Assembly (NCBI GenBank): GCA_024227975.1
Contig: JAAETV010000666.1
Location: forward strand, 1-9,642
Direction of reading: 5' to 3'
DNA: 9,642 bases
Origin: Actinomycetes bacterium
Lineage (GTDB): Bacteria; Actinomycetota; Acidimicrobiia; Acidimicrobiales; SZUA-35
In this document: positions 1 to 6,542 of the stretch, in pieces
How positions within the stretch are numbered: the first letter of the stretch is position 1
Layout: the number at the start of each line of letters is the position of its first letter
Position numbers and translations under genes: made by a program
Notes under the pieces: model-generated
Seen by the model: the letters and a program-made list of their open reading frames with translations, nothing else
What the model was told of the DNA's origin: nothing
Database searches by the model: none

Positions 1-489
1 CGGGATCTCCTGGCCAAGGACACCGGCCTGACGGGGGTAGGAGTGACGGCCTATCCCGACAGCCACCCCTTGATCGAGCCGGCCGCACTCCACCACAGTC
101 TTCACGCCAAGCAGAGCCTGCTGGCCGAGGTCGGGATCGAGGGTTATGCCAGCACCCAGATGTGCTTCGACGGGGCCAAGATCAGTGACTGGCTCCACAC
201 CGAGCGAAAACAGGGTCTGACCCTGCCCATCCATCTCGGGCTGGCCGGCGTCGTCGATCGAGCCAAGCTCATGTCGATGGGGGTCCGCCTCGGGGTCGGA
301 ACGTCGCTACGCTTCCTGCGCAAGAATCGGGCGGCCGTCGGTCGCCTGCTCACCACCTCCAGCTACGACCCCGGTCTCATACTCGAAGAGCTGAGTCCGA
401 TCCTCGAGCCTTGCGCGGTGACCGGGATCCACTGCTTCACCTTCAATCAGGTGGAAGCGACGGCCCAGTGGCAGCAAGCGGCACGATAG
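1..489 (+). CDS. Methylenetetrahydrofolate reductase-like protein (metF-like), C-terminal part, 5' end outside window
   Basis: The frame is open from base 1 and ends at TAG 487-489, giving 162 residues; the true start lies upstream, and the GTG at 43 is internal because similarity begins before it. MTHFR-family signatures visible are AYPDSHP (residues 17-23, compare AYPEVHP in E. coli MetF), STQMCFD (51-57, matching the ITQFFFD flavin/folate segment) and a C-terminal GIHCFTFN strand (142-149). The family is a cytosolic flavoprotein TIM barrel that interconverts 5-methyl-THF and 5,10-methylene-THF. Close to a corrinoid methyltransferase operon, the oxidative direction is likely (my inference): methyl-THF made by demethylation would enter the C1 pool. 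The STQMCFD and RFLRKNR (104-110) variants differ from housekeeping MetF and resemble, from memory, MTHFR paralogues linked to DUF1638/MttB clusters. It converges on the next gene with a 9-nt gap. Family call strong; exact role inferred. Confidence 0.87.
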   Translation, partial: RDLLAKDTGLTGVGVTAYPDSHPLIEPAALHHSLHAKQSLLAEVGIEGYASTQMCFDGAKISDWLHTERKQGLTLPIHLGLAGVVDRAKLMSMGVRLGVGTSLRFLRKNRAAVGRLLTTSSYDPGLILEELSPILEPCAVTGIHCFTFNQVEATAQWQQAAR

Positions 490-498
490 CCACCTCGA

Positions 499-1569
499 TC
501 AACTCCCACCCCCGGAGCCCATGAGCTCGTCGCTGATGGTGGGGTCACGGACGGGGGAAACCTCGACCGTCTGATCATAAGCCTCGGTCGTCGGGTTCTC
601 CTGACGCAGCCACACCGTTCGCTGGGGGAACGGGATCTCGATGCCGGCCTCGTCGAACGCTTCCTTGATCCGCAGACGAAGCTCACGGGCAATCACCCAC
701 TGCTCGGCCGGGTCGGTCTTCACCACCAGGCGGAGGGCGATCCCATCGGCCCCGAGATTCTGGACCCCCCATACCTCGGGCGGTTCGAGGATGTCACCGG
801 AGGTGAAGTCGGAGTCGTGCCACAGGTCGTCGGCTACCCGCTGAATCACACCCTCGGCTCGGCGCAGATCAGTCTCGTAGGCAACGTCGATATCGAGAAC
901 GGCCCGCGACCACAGCTGAGACAGGTTGCCGACCCGGCGGATCTCCGAGTTGGGGACATGCCAGACCGTCCCGTTGACGTCGCGGATGGTGGTGACTCGC
1001 AACGAGACCTTCTCGACCCCACCTGTCACCTCGCCGACGTCGATGACGTCACCCACCCCGAACTGGTCCTCCAACAGCATGAAGATGCCAGCCAGAAAAT
1101 CGGCAACCACGCTCTGGGCCCCGAAGCCCAACATGATGCCGAGCACCCCGGCACCAGCCAAGACCGGGGCCAAGCTGATGCCGAGCTGGCCCAGGATCAT
1201 GAGCCCGGCCACCGTCCACACCACCGCCGTGACCAGCGACACCAATACCGACGTGACCGTCTTGGCCCGCTGCTCGGCCCGACCATTGATGACCTCGACC
1301 GAAGCACCTCGTTCCCGGCCGCGCTCGAGCTGGACCCGCTCCCGCTCACTGCGGGCGGCGGCCTGGTCGCCAAATCTGGTGACCGACCGGCGTAGGACAC
1401 GGATGATGATGAAGGCCGTGGCGAGGATGAGGCCTACCCGGAGAGGCCGGTCGACGACCCACTCGGCCAGGCCGGCCCAGGCCTCAGAATCGGTCTGCTC
1501 GAAGACCCAACGGCAAAGCCGTCTCGGTTCTTCACCGCAGGCGCTGGTCAGATCAGCTTGAGCTAGCAC
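499..1569 (-). CDS. MscS-family small-conductance mechanosensitive channel
   Basis: The 356-residue product is an inner-membrane channel that opens under membrane tension and releases solutes during hypo-osmotic shock. Hydrophobic segments lie at about residues 43-59 and 105-127, with a highly charged, probably cytoplasmic stretch (about 70-102) between them. The pore helix region at 132-168 is Gly/Ala-rich and contains GFGAQSVVADFLAGI. The MscS beta domain follows (169-218, including GDVI, TTIRDVNGTVWHVPN and GNLSQLW). The C-terminal alpha/beta domain runs to about 322 and ends with the family hallmark IPFPQRTV (312-319). A short Ser/Gly/acid-rich tail closes the protein. The start is GTG 1567-1569, six bases after the stop of the upstream small gene, so the two are probably co-transcribed. 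The MscS family assignment is secure; gating properties and ion preference are not visible. Confidence 0.93.
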   Translation of the reverse strand: MLAQADLTSACGEEPRRLCRWVFEQTDSEAWAGLAEWVVDRPLRVGLILATAFIIIRVLRRSVTRFGDQAAARSERERVQLERGRERGASVEVINGRAEQRAKTVTSVLVSLVTAVVWTVAGLMILGQLGISLAPVLAGAGVLGIMLGFGAQSVVADFLAGIFMLLEDQFGVGDVIDVGEVTGGVEKVSLRVTTIRDVNGTVWHVPNSEIRRVGNLSQLWSRAVLDIDVAYETDLRRAEGVIQRVADDLWHDSDFTSGDILEPPEVWGVQNLGADGIALRLVVKTDPAEQWVIARELRLRIKEAFDEAGIEIPFPQRTVWLRQENPTTEAYDQTVEVSPVRDPTISDELMGSGGGS

Positions 1570-1575
1570 GGCTCT

Positions 1576-1977
1576 TTACCATAGGGCCGCCTCACAGGCT
1601 CGGGCTACGGAAAGGGCAGCCGTCGGGTCGACGGGCTGGCCGCTCTCGTCGATATCGGGGGTCGTGATCTTGCCAACCAGGTCGAGGATCTGGACCTGGG
1701 CCTTGATCTCGTCCTCCAGCCATTGGTGGATCGAGCCGAGCTCAGACCCATCGGCTCCGTCGTCGACACAGACCAGACGGACGGCCGCCGGCGGCGCTCC
1801 CCGTCGAATCCCAGCCTCGACGATGGCCCGACGGACCCGTTCCTCGAGAGGAAGGGCATCGGCTCCACTTCTGGAAATGAGGAAGGTCTCGGTGATCGTC
1901 CGACCAACGGCGACGGCGGCATAGTTGCCGCAAGGCAGAGCGTCAATCCCCAGAACGTATTGGCCGCCGAACCTCAT
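1576..1977 (-). CDS. Hypothetical protein, possible RNase H/RuvC-like fold
   Basis: I do not recognise a named family. The ATG at 1975-1977 gives 133 residues starting MRFGGQYVLGID. The frame is open further upstream (ATG at 2065-2067), but that extension is Ser/Arg/Cys-rich, looks non-coding and would fill the space needed for divergent promoters. No clear Shine-Dalgarno precedes 1977. The predicted order is strand YVLGID (8-12), strand YAAVAV (19-24), strand TETFLISR (29-36), a helix (43-59), strand VRLVCVDD (66-73), an amphipathic helix, and a final helix DPTAALSVARACEAAL (117-132). A GID-type first strand, an acidic fourth strand and a D-initiated last helix recall RuvC/YqgF-like RNase H folds; candidate acidic residues are D12, D72/D73 and D117. 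This is pattern reading, not a homology hit. The protein is acidic and lacks membrane segments. It precedes the MscS gene by 6 nt and diverges from the corrinoid operon. Confidence 0.62.
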   Translation of the reverse strand: MRFGGQYVLGIDALPCGNYAAVAVGRTITETFLISRSGADALPLEERVRRAIVEAGIRRGAPPAAVRLVCVDDGADGSELGSIHQWLEDEIKAQVQILDLVGKITTPDIDESGQPVDPTAALSVARACEAALW

Positions 1978-2046
1978 GAGAGGGTATCGACGCGAAGGCC
2001 GGACAACCTGAGCCGTTCGACCGCAGCTGCTTTCCGACCGAGACCA

Positions 2047-2080
2047 TTTACCCCAGCAGTCTTCCATGATACGGTACGGT
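2047..2080 (+). promoter_or_regulatory. Candidate promoter of the corrinoid methyltransferase operon
   Basis: In the 130-bp divergent gap (1978-2107), TTTACC (2047-2052) lies 17 nt before TACGGT (2070-2075). That hexamer is immediately repeated as TACGGT (2075-2080), sharing one T. Both fit the loose TAnnnT actinobacterial -10, and the -35 matches TTGACA at four of six positions. A start near 2083-2087 would leave a leader of only 20-25 nt before the ATG at 2108, too short for a cobalamin riboswitch. This is a consensus match only. Confidence 0.27.
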
Positions 2081-2098
2081 TCCGCATCGTGGCACGGT

Positions 2099-2104
2099 AG
2101 GGAG
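2099..2104 (+). promoter_or_regulatory. Shine-Dalgarno deciding the corrinoid protein start
   Basis: AGGGAG lies three bases before the ATG at 2108. The frame is also open from an ATG at 2066, but the extra 14 codons would read through the candidate promoter and add no family sequence. The ribosome site therefore favours 2108, even though its spacing is short. Confidence 0.5.
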
Positions 2105-2107
2105 CGT

Positions 2108-2815
2108 ATGACTGACAACGAACCGCTCGAGGACGAGAACGTCGATCTCACCTCACTCAATGACGAAGATCTCACGGCCCAGATGCACGACGATCTCTAC
2201 GACGGCCTGGCCGATGAGATCGCCGAAGGTACCAATCTCCTGCTCGCTCGCGGCTGGTCGCCAGAACAGGTGCTGAACAAGGCGCTGGTCGAAGGTATGC
2301 GAGTCGTTGGCATCGACTTCCGCGAAGGCATCCTCTTCGTGCCCGAGGTGTTGCTGGCGGCCACCGCCATGAAGGCGGGGATGGTCATCCTGCGCCCCCT
2401 GCTGGCCGAGACCGAGGCCGAGCCCATCGGCAAGGTGGTGATCGGCACCGTCAAGGGCGACATCCACGACATCGGCAAGAACCTGGTGGCCATGATGCTG
2501 GAGGGCGCCGGGTTCGAGGTGATCGATCTCGGCACCAACACCGACGTCGAGGGCTTCCTGGCCGCCTTGGATGAGCACAAGCCAGACATCCTCGGTTTGT
2601 CAGCCTTGCTGACAACGACGATGCCGTACATGAAGGTCGTGATTGACACCATGATCGAGAAGGGCCTGCGCAACGATTACAGCGTGATCGTCGGTGGTGC
2701 CCCTCTCAATGAGGAGTTCAGTCAGGTTGTCGGGGCCGACGCCTACTGTCGGGATGCCGCCGTTGCCGCCGAGCTGGCAACCGCACTGGTGGCGGCCCAA
2801 CGGGCATCGGCCTAG
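2108..2815 (+). CDS. Corrinoid (cobalamin)-binding methyl carrier protein, MtbC/MttC/MtgC type
   Basis: This 235-residue cytosolic protein carries the methyl group on cobalt between the substrate methyltransferase and the THF methyltransferase. An N-terminal helical cap domain (about 25-103, methionine-synthase B12-binding type, including FVPEVLLAATAMKAG) is followed by a Rossmann-like B12 domain (about 107-232). The corrinoid signature is GDIHDIGKN (117-125), where His120 is the expected lower cobalt ligand. The SALLTTTM segment (165-172) and GGAPL (196-200), followed by GADAY (209-213), are the other nucleotide-loop hallmarks. The protein is somewhat longer than typical carriers (about 210-220) because of an acidic leader, residues 4-34, rich in Asp/Glu. 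It is the first gene of the operon, followed after 22 nt by the DUF1638 gene. The carrier role is certain by family; the cognate substrate is inferred from the MttB-like gene in the same operon. Confidence 0.95.
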   Translation: MTDNEPLEDENVDLTSLNDEDLTAQMHDDLYDGLADEIAEGTNLLLARGWSPEQVLNKALVEGMRVVGIDFREGILFVPEVLLAATAMKAGMVILRPLLAETEAEPIGKVVIGTVKGDIHDIGKNLVAMMLEGAGFEVIDLGTNTDVEGFLAALDEHKPDILGLSALLTTTMPYMKVVIDTMIEKGLRNDYSVIVGGAPLNEEFSQVVGADAYCRDAAVAAELATALVAAQRASA

Positions 2816-2837
2816 CTGGCGCTGGGGCTAGAGCACC

Positions 2838-3512
2838 ATGGACGCGAGCCAGGGGCCGTCGGTCCTGATCGTGGCCTGTGGTGCCCTCGCTCGCGAACTT
2901 GGCGTTATCCTCGAGGCCAACGGGCTCGATTGGATCAGCGTCGAGTACCTGCCAGCCATGCTCCACAACCGACCCAGCGGGATCCCCGATGCGGTCGAGG
3001 CCAGGCTTGATCGGGCCGAGGGCCGCTACGACCAGATCCTCATCGGCTACGGCGACTGTGGGACTGGTGGCCGTCTCGATGAAATCTGTCGCCGCCGAGG
3101 GGTCAGTCGGCTCCCTGGGGATCACTGCTACGAGCTGTTCGCCGGAGAGGAGGTGTTCGCCGCCCTGCACGAGGCTGAACCGGGGACCTTCTACTTGAGC
3201 GACTATCTGGCCACCCACTTCCAGCGGCTGGTCATCGACCAGCTCGGTATCGAACTACACCCTGAACTGGTCGAGGCCTACTTCGGGAACTATCGCAAGC
3301 TCGTCTACCTGTCCCAGCGCCACGACCCGGCCGTGGTAGCCAAGGCGGAGGGGGCAGCTGAACGCCTGGGGTTGGAATTCGAGCACCGACCGACCGGCTA
3401 TGGCGACCTCGCATCCACGATCGTCGAAGTGGCCAGCTATGTTGCCGAGAGATACAGGGTCGACGGGCCAGATCCGAGTGAGACCGCAACCCAGACAAGG
3501 GGTGAGCAATGA
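2838..3512 (+). CDS. DUF1638 domain protein of the corrinoid methyltransferase operon
   Basis: The 224-residue protein matches what I remember of DUF1638 (PF07796), a family of unknown biochemical function that often sits beside corrinoid proteins and MttB- or MtgA-like methyltransferases. Features are an opening VLIVACGALARE (9-20), the LHNRPSGIPDAVEARL block (42-57), a Gly/Cys loop IGYGDCGTGG (69-78), and GDHCYELFAGEE (94-105). Cys14, Cys74, His96 and Cys97 lie in the most conserved-looking motifs and could bind metal or cobalt, but that is inference. No signal peptide or membrane segment is seen; the protein is probably cytosolic. The last 17 residues look like an unconserved tail. The stop overlaps the next start as ATGA (3509-3512), implying translational coupling to the methyltransferase. 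Possible roles include corrinoid loading, activation or repair, or an unknown methyl-transfer step. Confidence 0.88.
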   Translation: MDASQGPSVLIVACGALARELGVILEANGLDWISVEYLPAMLHNRPSGIPDAVEARLDRAEGRYDQILIGYGDCGTGGRLDEICRRRGVSRLPGDHCYELFAGEEVFAALHEAEPGTFYLSDYLATHFQRLVIDQLGIELHPELVEAYFGNYRKLVYLSQRHDPAVVAKAEGAAERLGLEFEHRPTGYGDLASTIVEVASYVAERYRVDGPDPSETATQTRGEQ

Positions 3513-4441
3513 CCGAGACCGTGATCAGCTCAGCAACCAAGGAGGTGGTGATCGGTTTCGATCGACCCTTCGTCATGATCGGTGAGCGCATCAACCCGAC
3601 GGGGCGCAAGCTGCTGAGCGAGGAGATGGCGAAGGGTGACTTCAGCCGAGTCGAAGCCGACGCCATCGCCCAGGTGGCAGCGGGAGCGCAGATGCTCGAC
3701 GTCAATGCCGGCATCCCCCTGGCCGACGAACCGGCCCTGCTGACCAAGGCCGTGGAACTGGTCCAGTCCGTTACCGACGTCCCCCTCTCCATCGACTCCT
3801 CCATCATCGAGGCCCTGGAGTCGGCCATCGCCGTATACCAGGGCAAGCCCCTCATCAACTCCGTCACCGGCGAGGAAGAGGTGATGGAACGGGTACTCCC
3901 CTTTGTGGCTCGCTACGGGGCCGCGGTGGTTGCCGTGTCCAATGATGACAGCGGCATCTCCGAGGATCCCGACGTACGCTTCGAGGTAGCCAAGCGGATC
4001 GTGAACCGGGCCGCCGACCACGGGATCGATCGGGCCGACGTGGTCGTCGATCCTCTCGTCATGCCCATCGGGGCCTTGGCCGGGGCCGCCCAACAGGTCT
4101 TCCGTCTCGTCGGTCGCCTGCGTGACGAGCTCGGGGTCAACTCGACCTGTGGGGCCAGCAACGTCAGCTTCGGTCTCCCCTCCCGCCATGCCATCACCGG
4201 CGGATTCTTGAGCATGGCCATTTCCCATGGGTTGACCTCGGCCATCATGAACCCCCTCCACGCCGAGGTCCGCACCGCGGTCATGGCCGCCGACGTGATG
4301 ATGAGCCACGATCCGAACTGCGCAGCGTGGATCGCTGAACACCGTCAACCGGCTGAAGGCGCCGGGACCGGGGCCGGAGCGGGTGGCGGGCGACGCCGTG
4401 GCCGCCGGGCTCGCACCGGCCAAGCTGGCCCCACCGCCTGA
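3509..4441 (+). CDS. Methyl-THF:corrinoid methyltransferase, pterin-binding domain (MtgA/AcsE type)
   Basis: The 310-residue protein is a single pterin-binding TIM barrel of the DHPS/MeTr superfamily. It should transfer the methyl group between the corrinoid protein and THF, as MtgA does in glycine betaine demethylation and AcsE does in the reverse direction. Motifs in order are GERINPTGRK (25-34), MLDVNAG (62-68), SIDSS (94-98), NSVTGEEE (117-124), DPLVMPIG (181-188) and CGASNVSFGLPSRHAI (214-229), with the conserved Asn218 expected at the pterin/methyl site. No B12 or zinc domain is fused to it. The barrel ends near residue 277, then comes a Gly/Ala-rich tail ending with six Arg within residues 295-302. 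The ATG overlaps the DUF1638 stop by 4 nt and has an AGGGGTGAG-like ribosome site. The stop TGA (4439-4441) abuts the next gene's start region. Direction toward THF is inferred from the MttB-like partner. Confidence 0.92.
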   Translation: MTETVISSATKEVVIGFDRPFVMIGERINPTGRKLLSEEMAKGDFSRVEADAIAQVAAGAQMLDVNAGIPLADEPALLTKAVELVQSVTDVPLSIDSSIIEALESAIAVYQGKPLINSVTGEEEVMERVLPFVARYGAAVVAVSNDDSGISEDPDVRFEVAKRIVNRAADHGIDRADVVVDPLVMPIGALAGAAQQVFRLVGRLRDELGVNSTCGASNVSFGLPSRHAITGGFLSMAISHGLTSAIMNPLHAEVRTAVMAADVMMSHDPNCAAWIAEHRQPAEGAGTGAGAGGGRRRGRRARTGQAGPTA

Positions 4442-4443
4442 GG
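4440..4443 (+). promoter_or_regulatory. Shine-Dalgarno choosing the activase start, overlapping the upstream stop
   Basis: GAGG at 4440-4443 overlaps the methyltransferase stop codon TGA (4439-4441) and lies 8 nt before GTG 4452. Upstream GTGs at 4383 and 4398 would overlap the previous gene by about 45-60 nt and have poor ribosome sites. A GTG at 4470 is the alternative inside the second repeat copy. Stop and SD sharing bases suggests re-initiation or coupling. Confidence 0.4.
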
Positions 4444-4445
4444 TC

Positions 4446-4481
4446 GAGGCTGTGTCCGAGCCAGAGGCTGTGTCCAAGCCA
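4446..4481 (+). repeat. Two tandem 18-bp copies around the activase start
   Basis: GAGGCTGTGTCCGAGCCA (4446-4463) is followed directly by a copy with one change, G to A, at 4464-4481. In the activase frame they encode EAVSEP and EAVSKP. Each copy carries a GTG, at 4452 and 4470, so the duplication doubles the potential start sites. The unit is a multiple of three and keeps the frame. Confidence 0.85.
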
Positions 4482-6536
4482 GAGCCCACCATTGTCTTCA
4501 CCCCTTCTGGCCTGTCGGGCCAGGTGGAGCCAGGTGTGACGGTACTGGATGCGGCCCGGGCCTTGGGGGTCGACCTCGACTCCGTGTGTGGGGGACGGGG
4601 CCGTTGTGGCCGTTGCCAGGTGACCCCCACCGTCGGGGAGCTGGCCAAGTGGGGCATCGTAGGCCGCCCTGAGCACCTCAGCCCGCGGGGGTCAGTGGAG
4701 AACGCCTACCGGGGCCGGCGCCTCATCAAGGAGGGCAACCGACTGGGTTGTGCTGCCACCATCATCGGCGATGTCGTGATCGATGTGCCGCCCGAGAGCC
4801 AGCTTCACCATCAGGTGGTTCGCAAATCAATCGATATCGGTGACCTGGTCGTCGATCCCCTGTTGCGGTTGCACTATGTCGAGCTCGGAGCGCCGTCCAA
4901 AACCAATGGGACCAGTCTCACGGGCCGGCTACTGGCTGGGTTGGAAGACCAGTGGACACAGGGTGGGCTACGGGTCGAGCCCTACCTGCTGGCCGAATTG
5001 GGCTCGGTGATCAGTGCTGAGGAGGGCTGCCTCACCGTCGCCGTCAGAATGAGCCACGCCGATGACGCAGCCATGGGCACGATTGTCGGTCTGTGGCCAG
5101 GTTTGGTCGATCGGGTGGTCGGGGCCGCCATCGACATCGGTTCGACGACGATTGCCGTCAACCTGGCCGATCTGGCCAGCGGGGAAATCGTGGCCAGCGG
5201 GGGCCGCATGAACCCCCAGATCCGTTTCGGCGAGGACCTGATGAGCCGGGTCTCCTACGCCATGATGAACGATGACGGGGCGGCTGCCATGACCACCTCC
5301 ATCCAGCAAGCTCTCGATGATCTGATCGGCGAATTGTTGGTGGCGGCCGATGACCTTGACCGGTACCACCTGCTCGACATGGTGGTCGTTGGGAACCCGA
5401 TCATGCACCACCTGGTCCTCGGCATCGACCCCACTCCTCTCGGTCAGGCTCCGTTCCCGCTGGCCACCGACTCCCCCGTCGACGGACCAGCGTCGCTGAT
5501 CGGGATCAACGCTCCCTGGGCTCGGGTCCATGTCGGGCCGTGCATCGCCGGCCATGTCGGGGCCGACACGGCCGCCGCCATATTGTCTGAGGGTCCGCAT
5601 CGCAGCGACAAGATCCAGCTCCTGGTCGACGTTGGCACCAACGCCGAGATCGTGCTCGGCAACCGCCAACGGCTGTTGGCAGCGTCGAGCCCCACCGGAC
5701 CCGCCTTCGAAGGGGCCCAGATCACGGCGGGGCAAAGGGCGACGACGGGTGCCATCGAACGGGTCAGGATCGACCGGGTCACCCTGGAGCCCCGAGTCAA
5801 AGTGATCGGTATCGACCCATGGTCGGACGAGCCTGGTTTCGACGAAGCGCTGGTATCGATCCCTGTCACCGGCATATGTGGCTCGGGGATCGTTGAGGTC
5901 ATCAGCGAGTTGTTCCTCAGCCAAGCCATCACCAGCGACGGGGTCATCGTTGACCCCAACGCAGCCCAGATACCGACGATCGGGTCATCGCCCCGTCTGG
6001 TAGCCGACGATCGGACCTTCGCCTACGTCTTGACCGACGAGGTTCGCATCACCCAAGCCGATGTCCGAGCCATCCAGCTGGCCAAGGCCGCCCTCCGGGC
6101 CGGCATCGAGTTGTTGATCGACGAAGCAAGCGAGATGGGTGAGGCAACCCCGATCGGTGAGATCCGCCTCGCCGGCGCCTTCGGGGCCCACCTCGATCCG
6201 GTTCACGCCATGGTCTTGGGCCTGATCCCGGACTGCCCCATCGAAGGGGTGACCGCCGTCGGCAACGCCGCCGGCTCCGGTGCGGTGCGCGCCCTACTCT
6301 CCTACTACCAGCGCCAGGAAATGGCAAACGTGGTGGCCACCGTGACCAAGATCGAGACCGCAACCAAGCCCCGGTTCCAGGAGCTCTTCGTCGCCGCCCT
6401 CCCCTTCCCCCACGCCACGGCACCGACCCCGAACCTCGCTGCCGCCGTTGAGCTCCCTCCACCCAGTAGTGGCAAGGCCTCGGTGAGCGGCCGACGGCGA
6501 CGCCGCAGCCTGTTGCCGACACGATCCCAGGAGTAG
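4452..6536 (+). CDS. ATP-dependent corrinoid reductive activase (RamA/RACo type: 2Fe-2S ferredoxin + ASKHA/DUF4445)
   Basis: The protein has 694 residues from GTG 4452 (717 if GTG 4383 is used). These activases reduce oxidised Co(II) corrinoid protein to Co(I) at the cost of ATP. An N-terminal plant-type ferredoxin domain (about 12-115) holds C46-x5-C52-x2-C55 and C100, fitting one [2Fe-2S] cluster rather than the two [4Fe-4S] clusters of archaeal RamA. A linker domain follows. The ASKHA/DUF4445 part has AIDIGSTT (226-233), NPQIRFGEDLMSR (254-266), VVVGNPIMHH (311-320), LLVDVGTNAE (390-399), GICGSGI (474-480), LAGAFG (573-578) and GNAAGSGA (604-611), which are the ATP-binding and phosphate-loop elements. 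The start was chosen because the ferredoxin domain begins only at about residue 12 and GAGG lies 8 nt upstream. The C-terminal tail is Pro/Ala-rich and ends with RRRRR (681-685). The MttB-like gene follows after 6 nt. Confidence 0.93.
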   Translation: MSEPEAVSKPEPTIVFTPSGLSGQVEPGVTVLDAARALGVDLDSVCGGRGRCGRCQVTPTVGELAKWGIVGRPEHLSPRGSVENAYRGRRLIKEGNRLGCAATIIGDVVIDVPPESQLHHQVVRKSIDIGDLVVDPLLRLHYVELGAPSKTNGTSLTGRLLAGLEDQWTQGGLRVEPYLLAELGSVISAEEGCLTVAVRMSHADDAAMGTIVGLWPGLVDRVVGAAIDIGSTTIAVNLADLASGEIVASGGRMNPQIRFGEDLMSRVSYAMMNDDGAAAMTTSIQQALDDLIGELLVAADDLDRYHLLDMVVVGNPIMHHLVLGIDPTPLGQAPFPLATDSPVDGPASLIGINAPWARVHVGPCIAGHVGADTAAAILSEGPHRSDKIQLLVDVGTNAEIVLGNRQRLLAASSPTGPAFEGAQITAGQRATTGAIERVRIDRVTLEPRVKVIGIDPWSDEPGFDEALVSIPVTGICGSGIVEVISELFLSQAITSDGVIVDPNAAQIPTIGSSPRLVADDRTFAYVLTDEVRITQADVRAIQLAKAALRAGIELLIDEASEMGEATPIGEIRLAGAFGAHLDPVHAMVLGLIPDCPIEGVTAVGNAAGSGAVRALLSYYQRQEMANVVATVTKIETATKPRFQELFVAALPFPHATAPTPNLAAAVELPPPSSGKASVSGRRRRRSLLPTRSQE
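6529..6533 (+). promoter_or_regulatory. Strong ribosome binding site of the MttB-like gene
   Basis: AGGAG overlaps the end of the activase gene and lies 9 nt before ATG 6543. It is the clearest Shine-Dalgarno in the operon and fixes the start, so the Arg-rich N-terminus is genuinely translated. Confidence 0.7.
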
Positions 6537-6542
6537 ACCATC

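Noticed and set aside
817..1561. Two plus-strand open frames of about 190-210 codons opposite the MscS gene
   Set aside because: The translations are Arg/Ser/Thr- or His/Asp-rich shadow sequences; the minus-strand product is an unmistakable MscS channel.
1978..2107. Cobalamin riboswitch before the corrinoid operon
   Set aside because: The 130-bp gap is shared by two divergent genes, is too short for a B12 riboswitch plus promoters, and shows no recognisable B12-box.
3530..4657. Long antisense open frame (375 codons, minus) across the THF methyltransferase and activase genes
   Set aside because: It is the high-GC shadow of two strongly supported plus-strand genes; its translation is Gly/Asp/His-rich without family motifs.
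4968..5924. Antisense open frame of 318 codons inside the activase gene
   Set aside because: It mirrors the plus-strand codon pattern, has no ribosome site or recognisable domain, and the plus-strand frame carries all ASKHA motifs.
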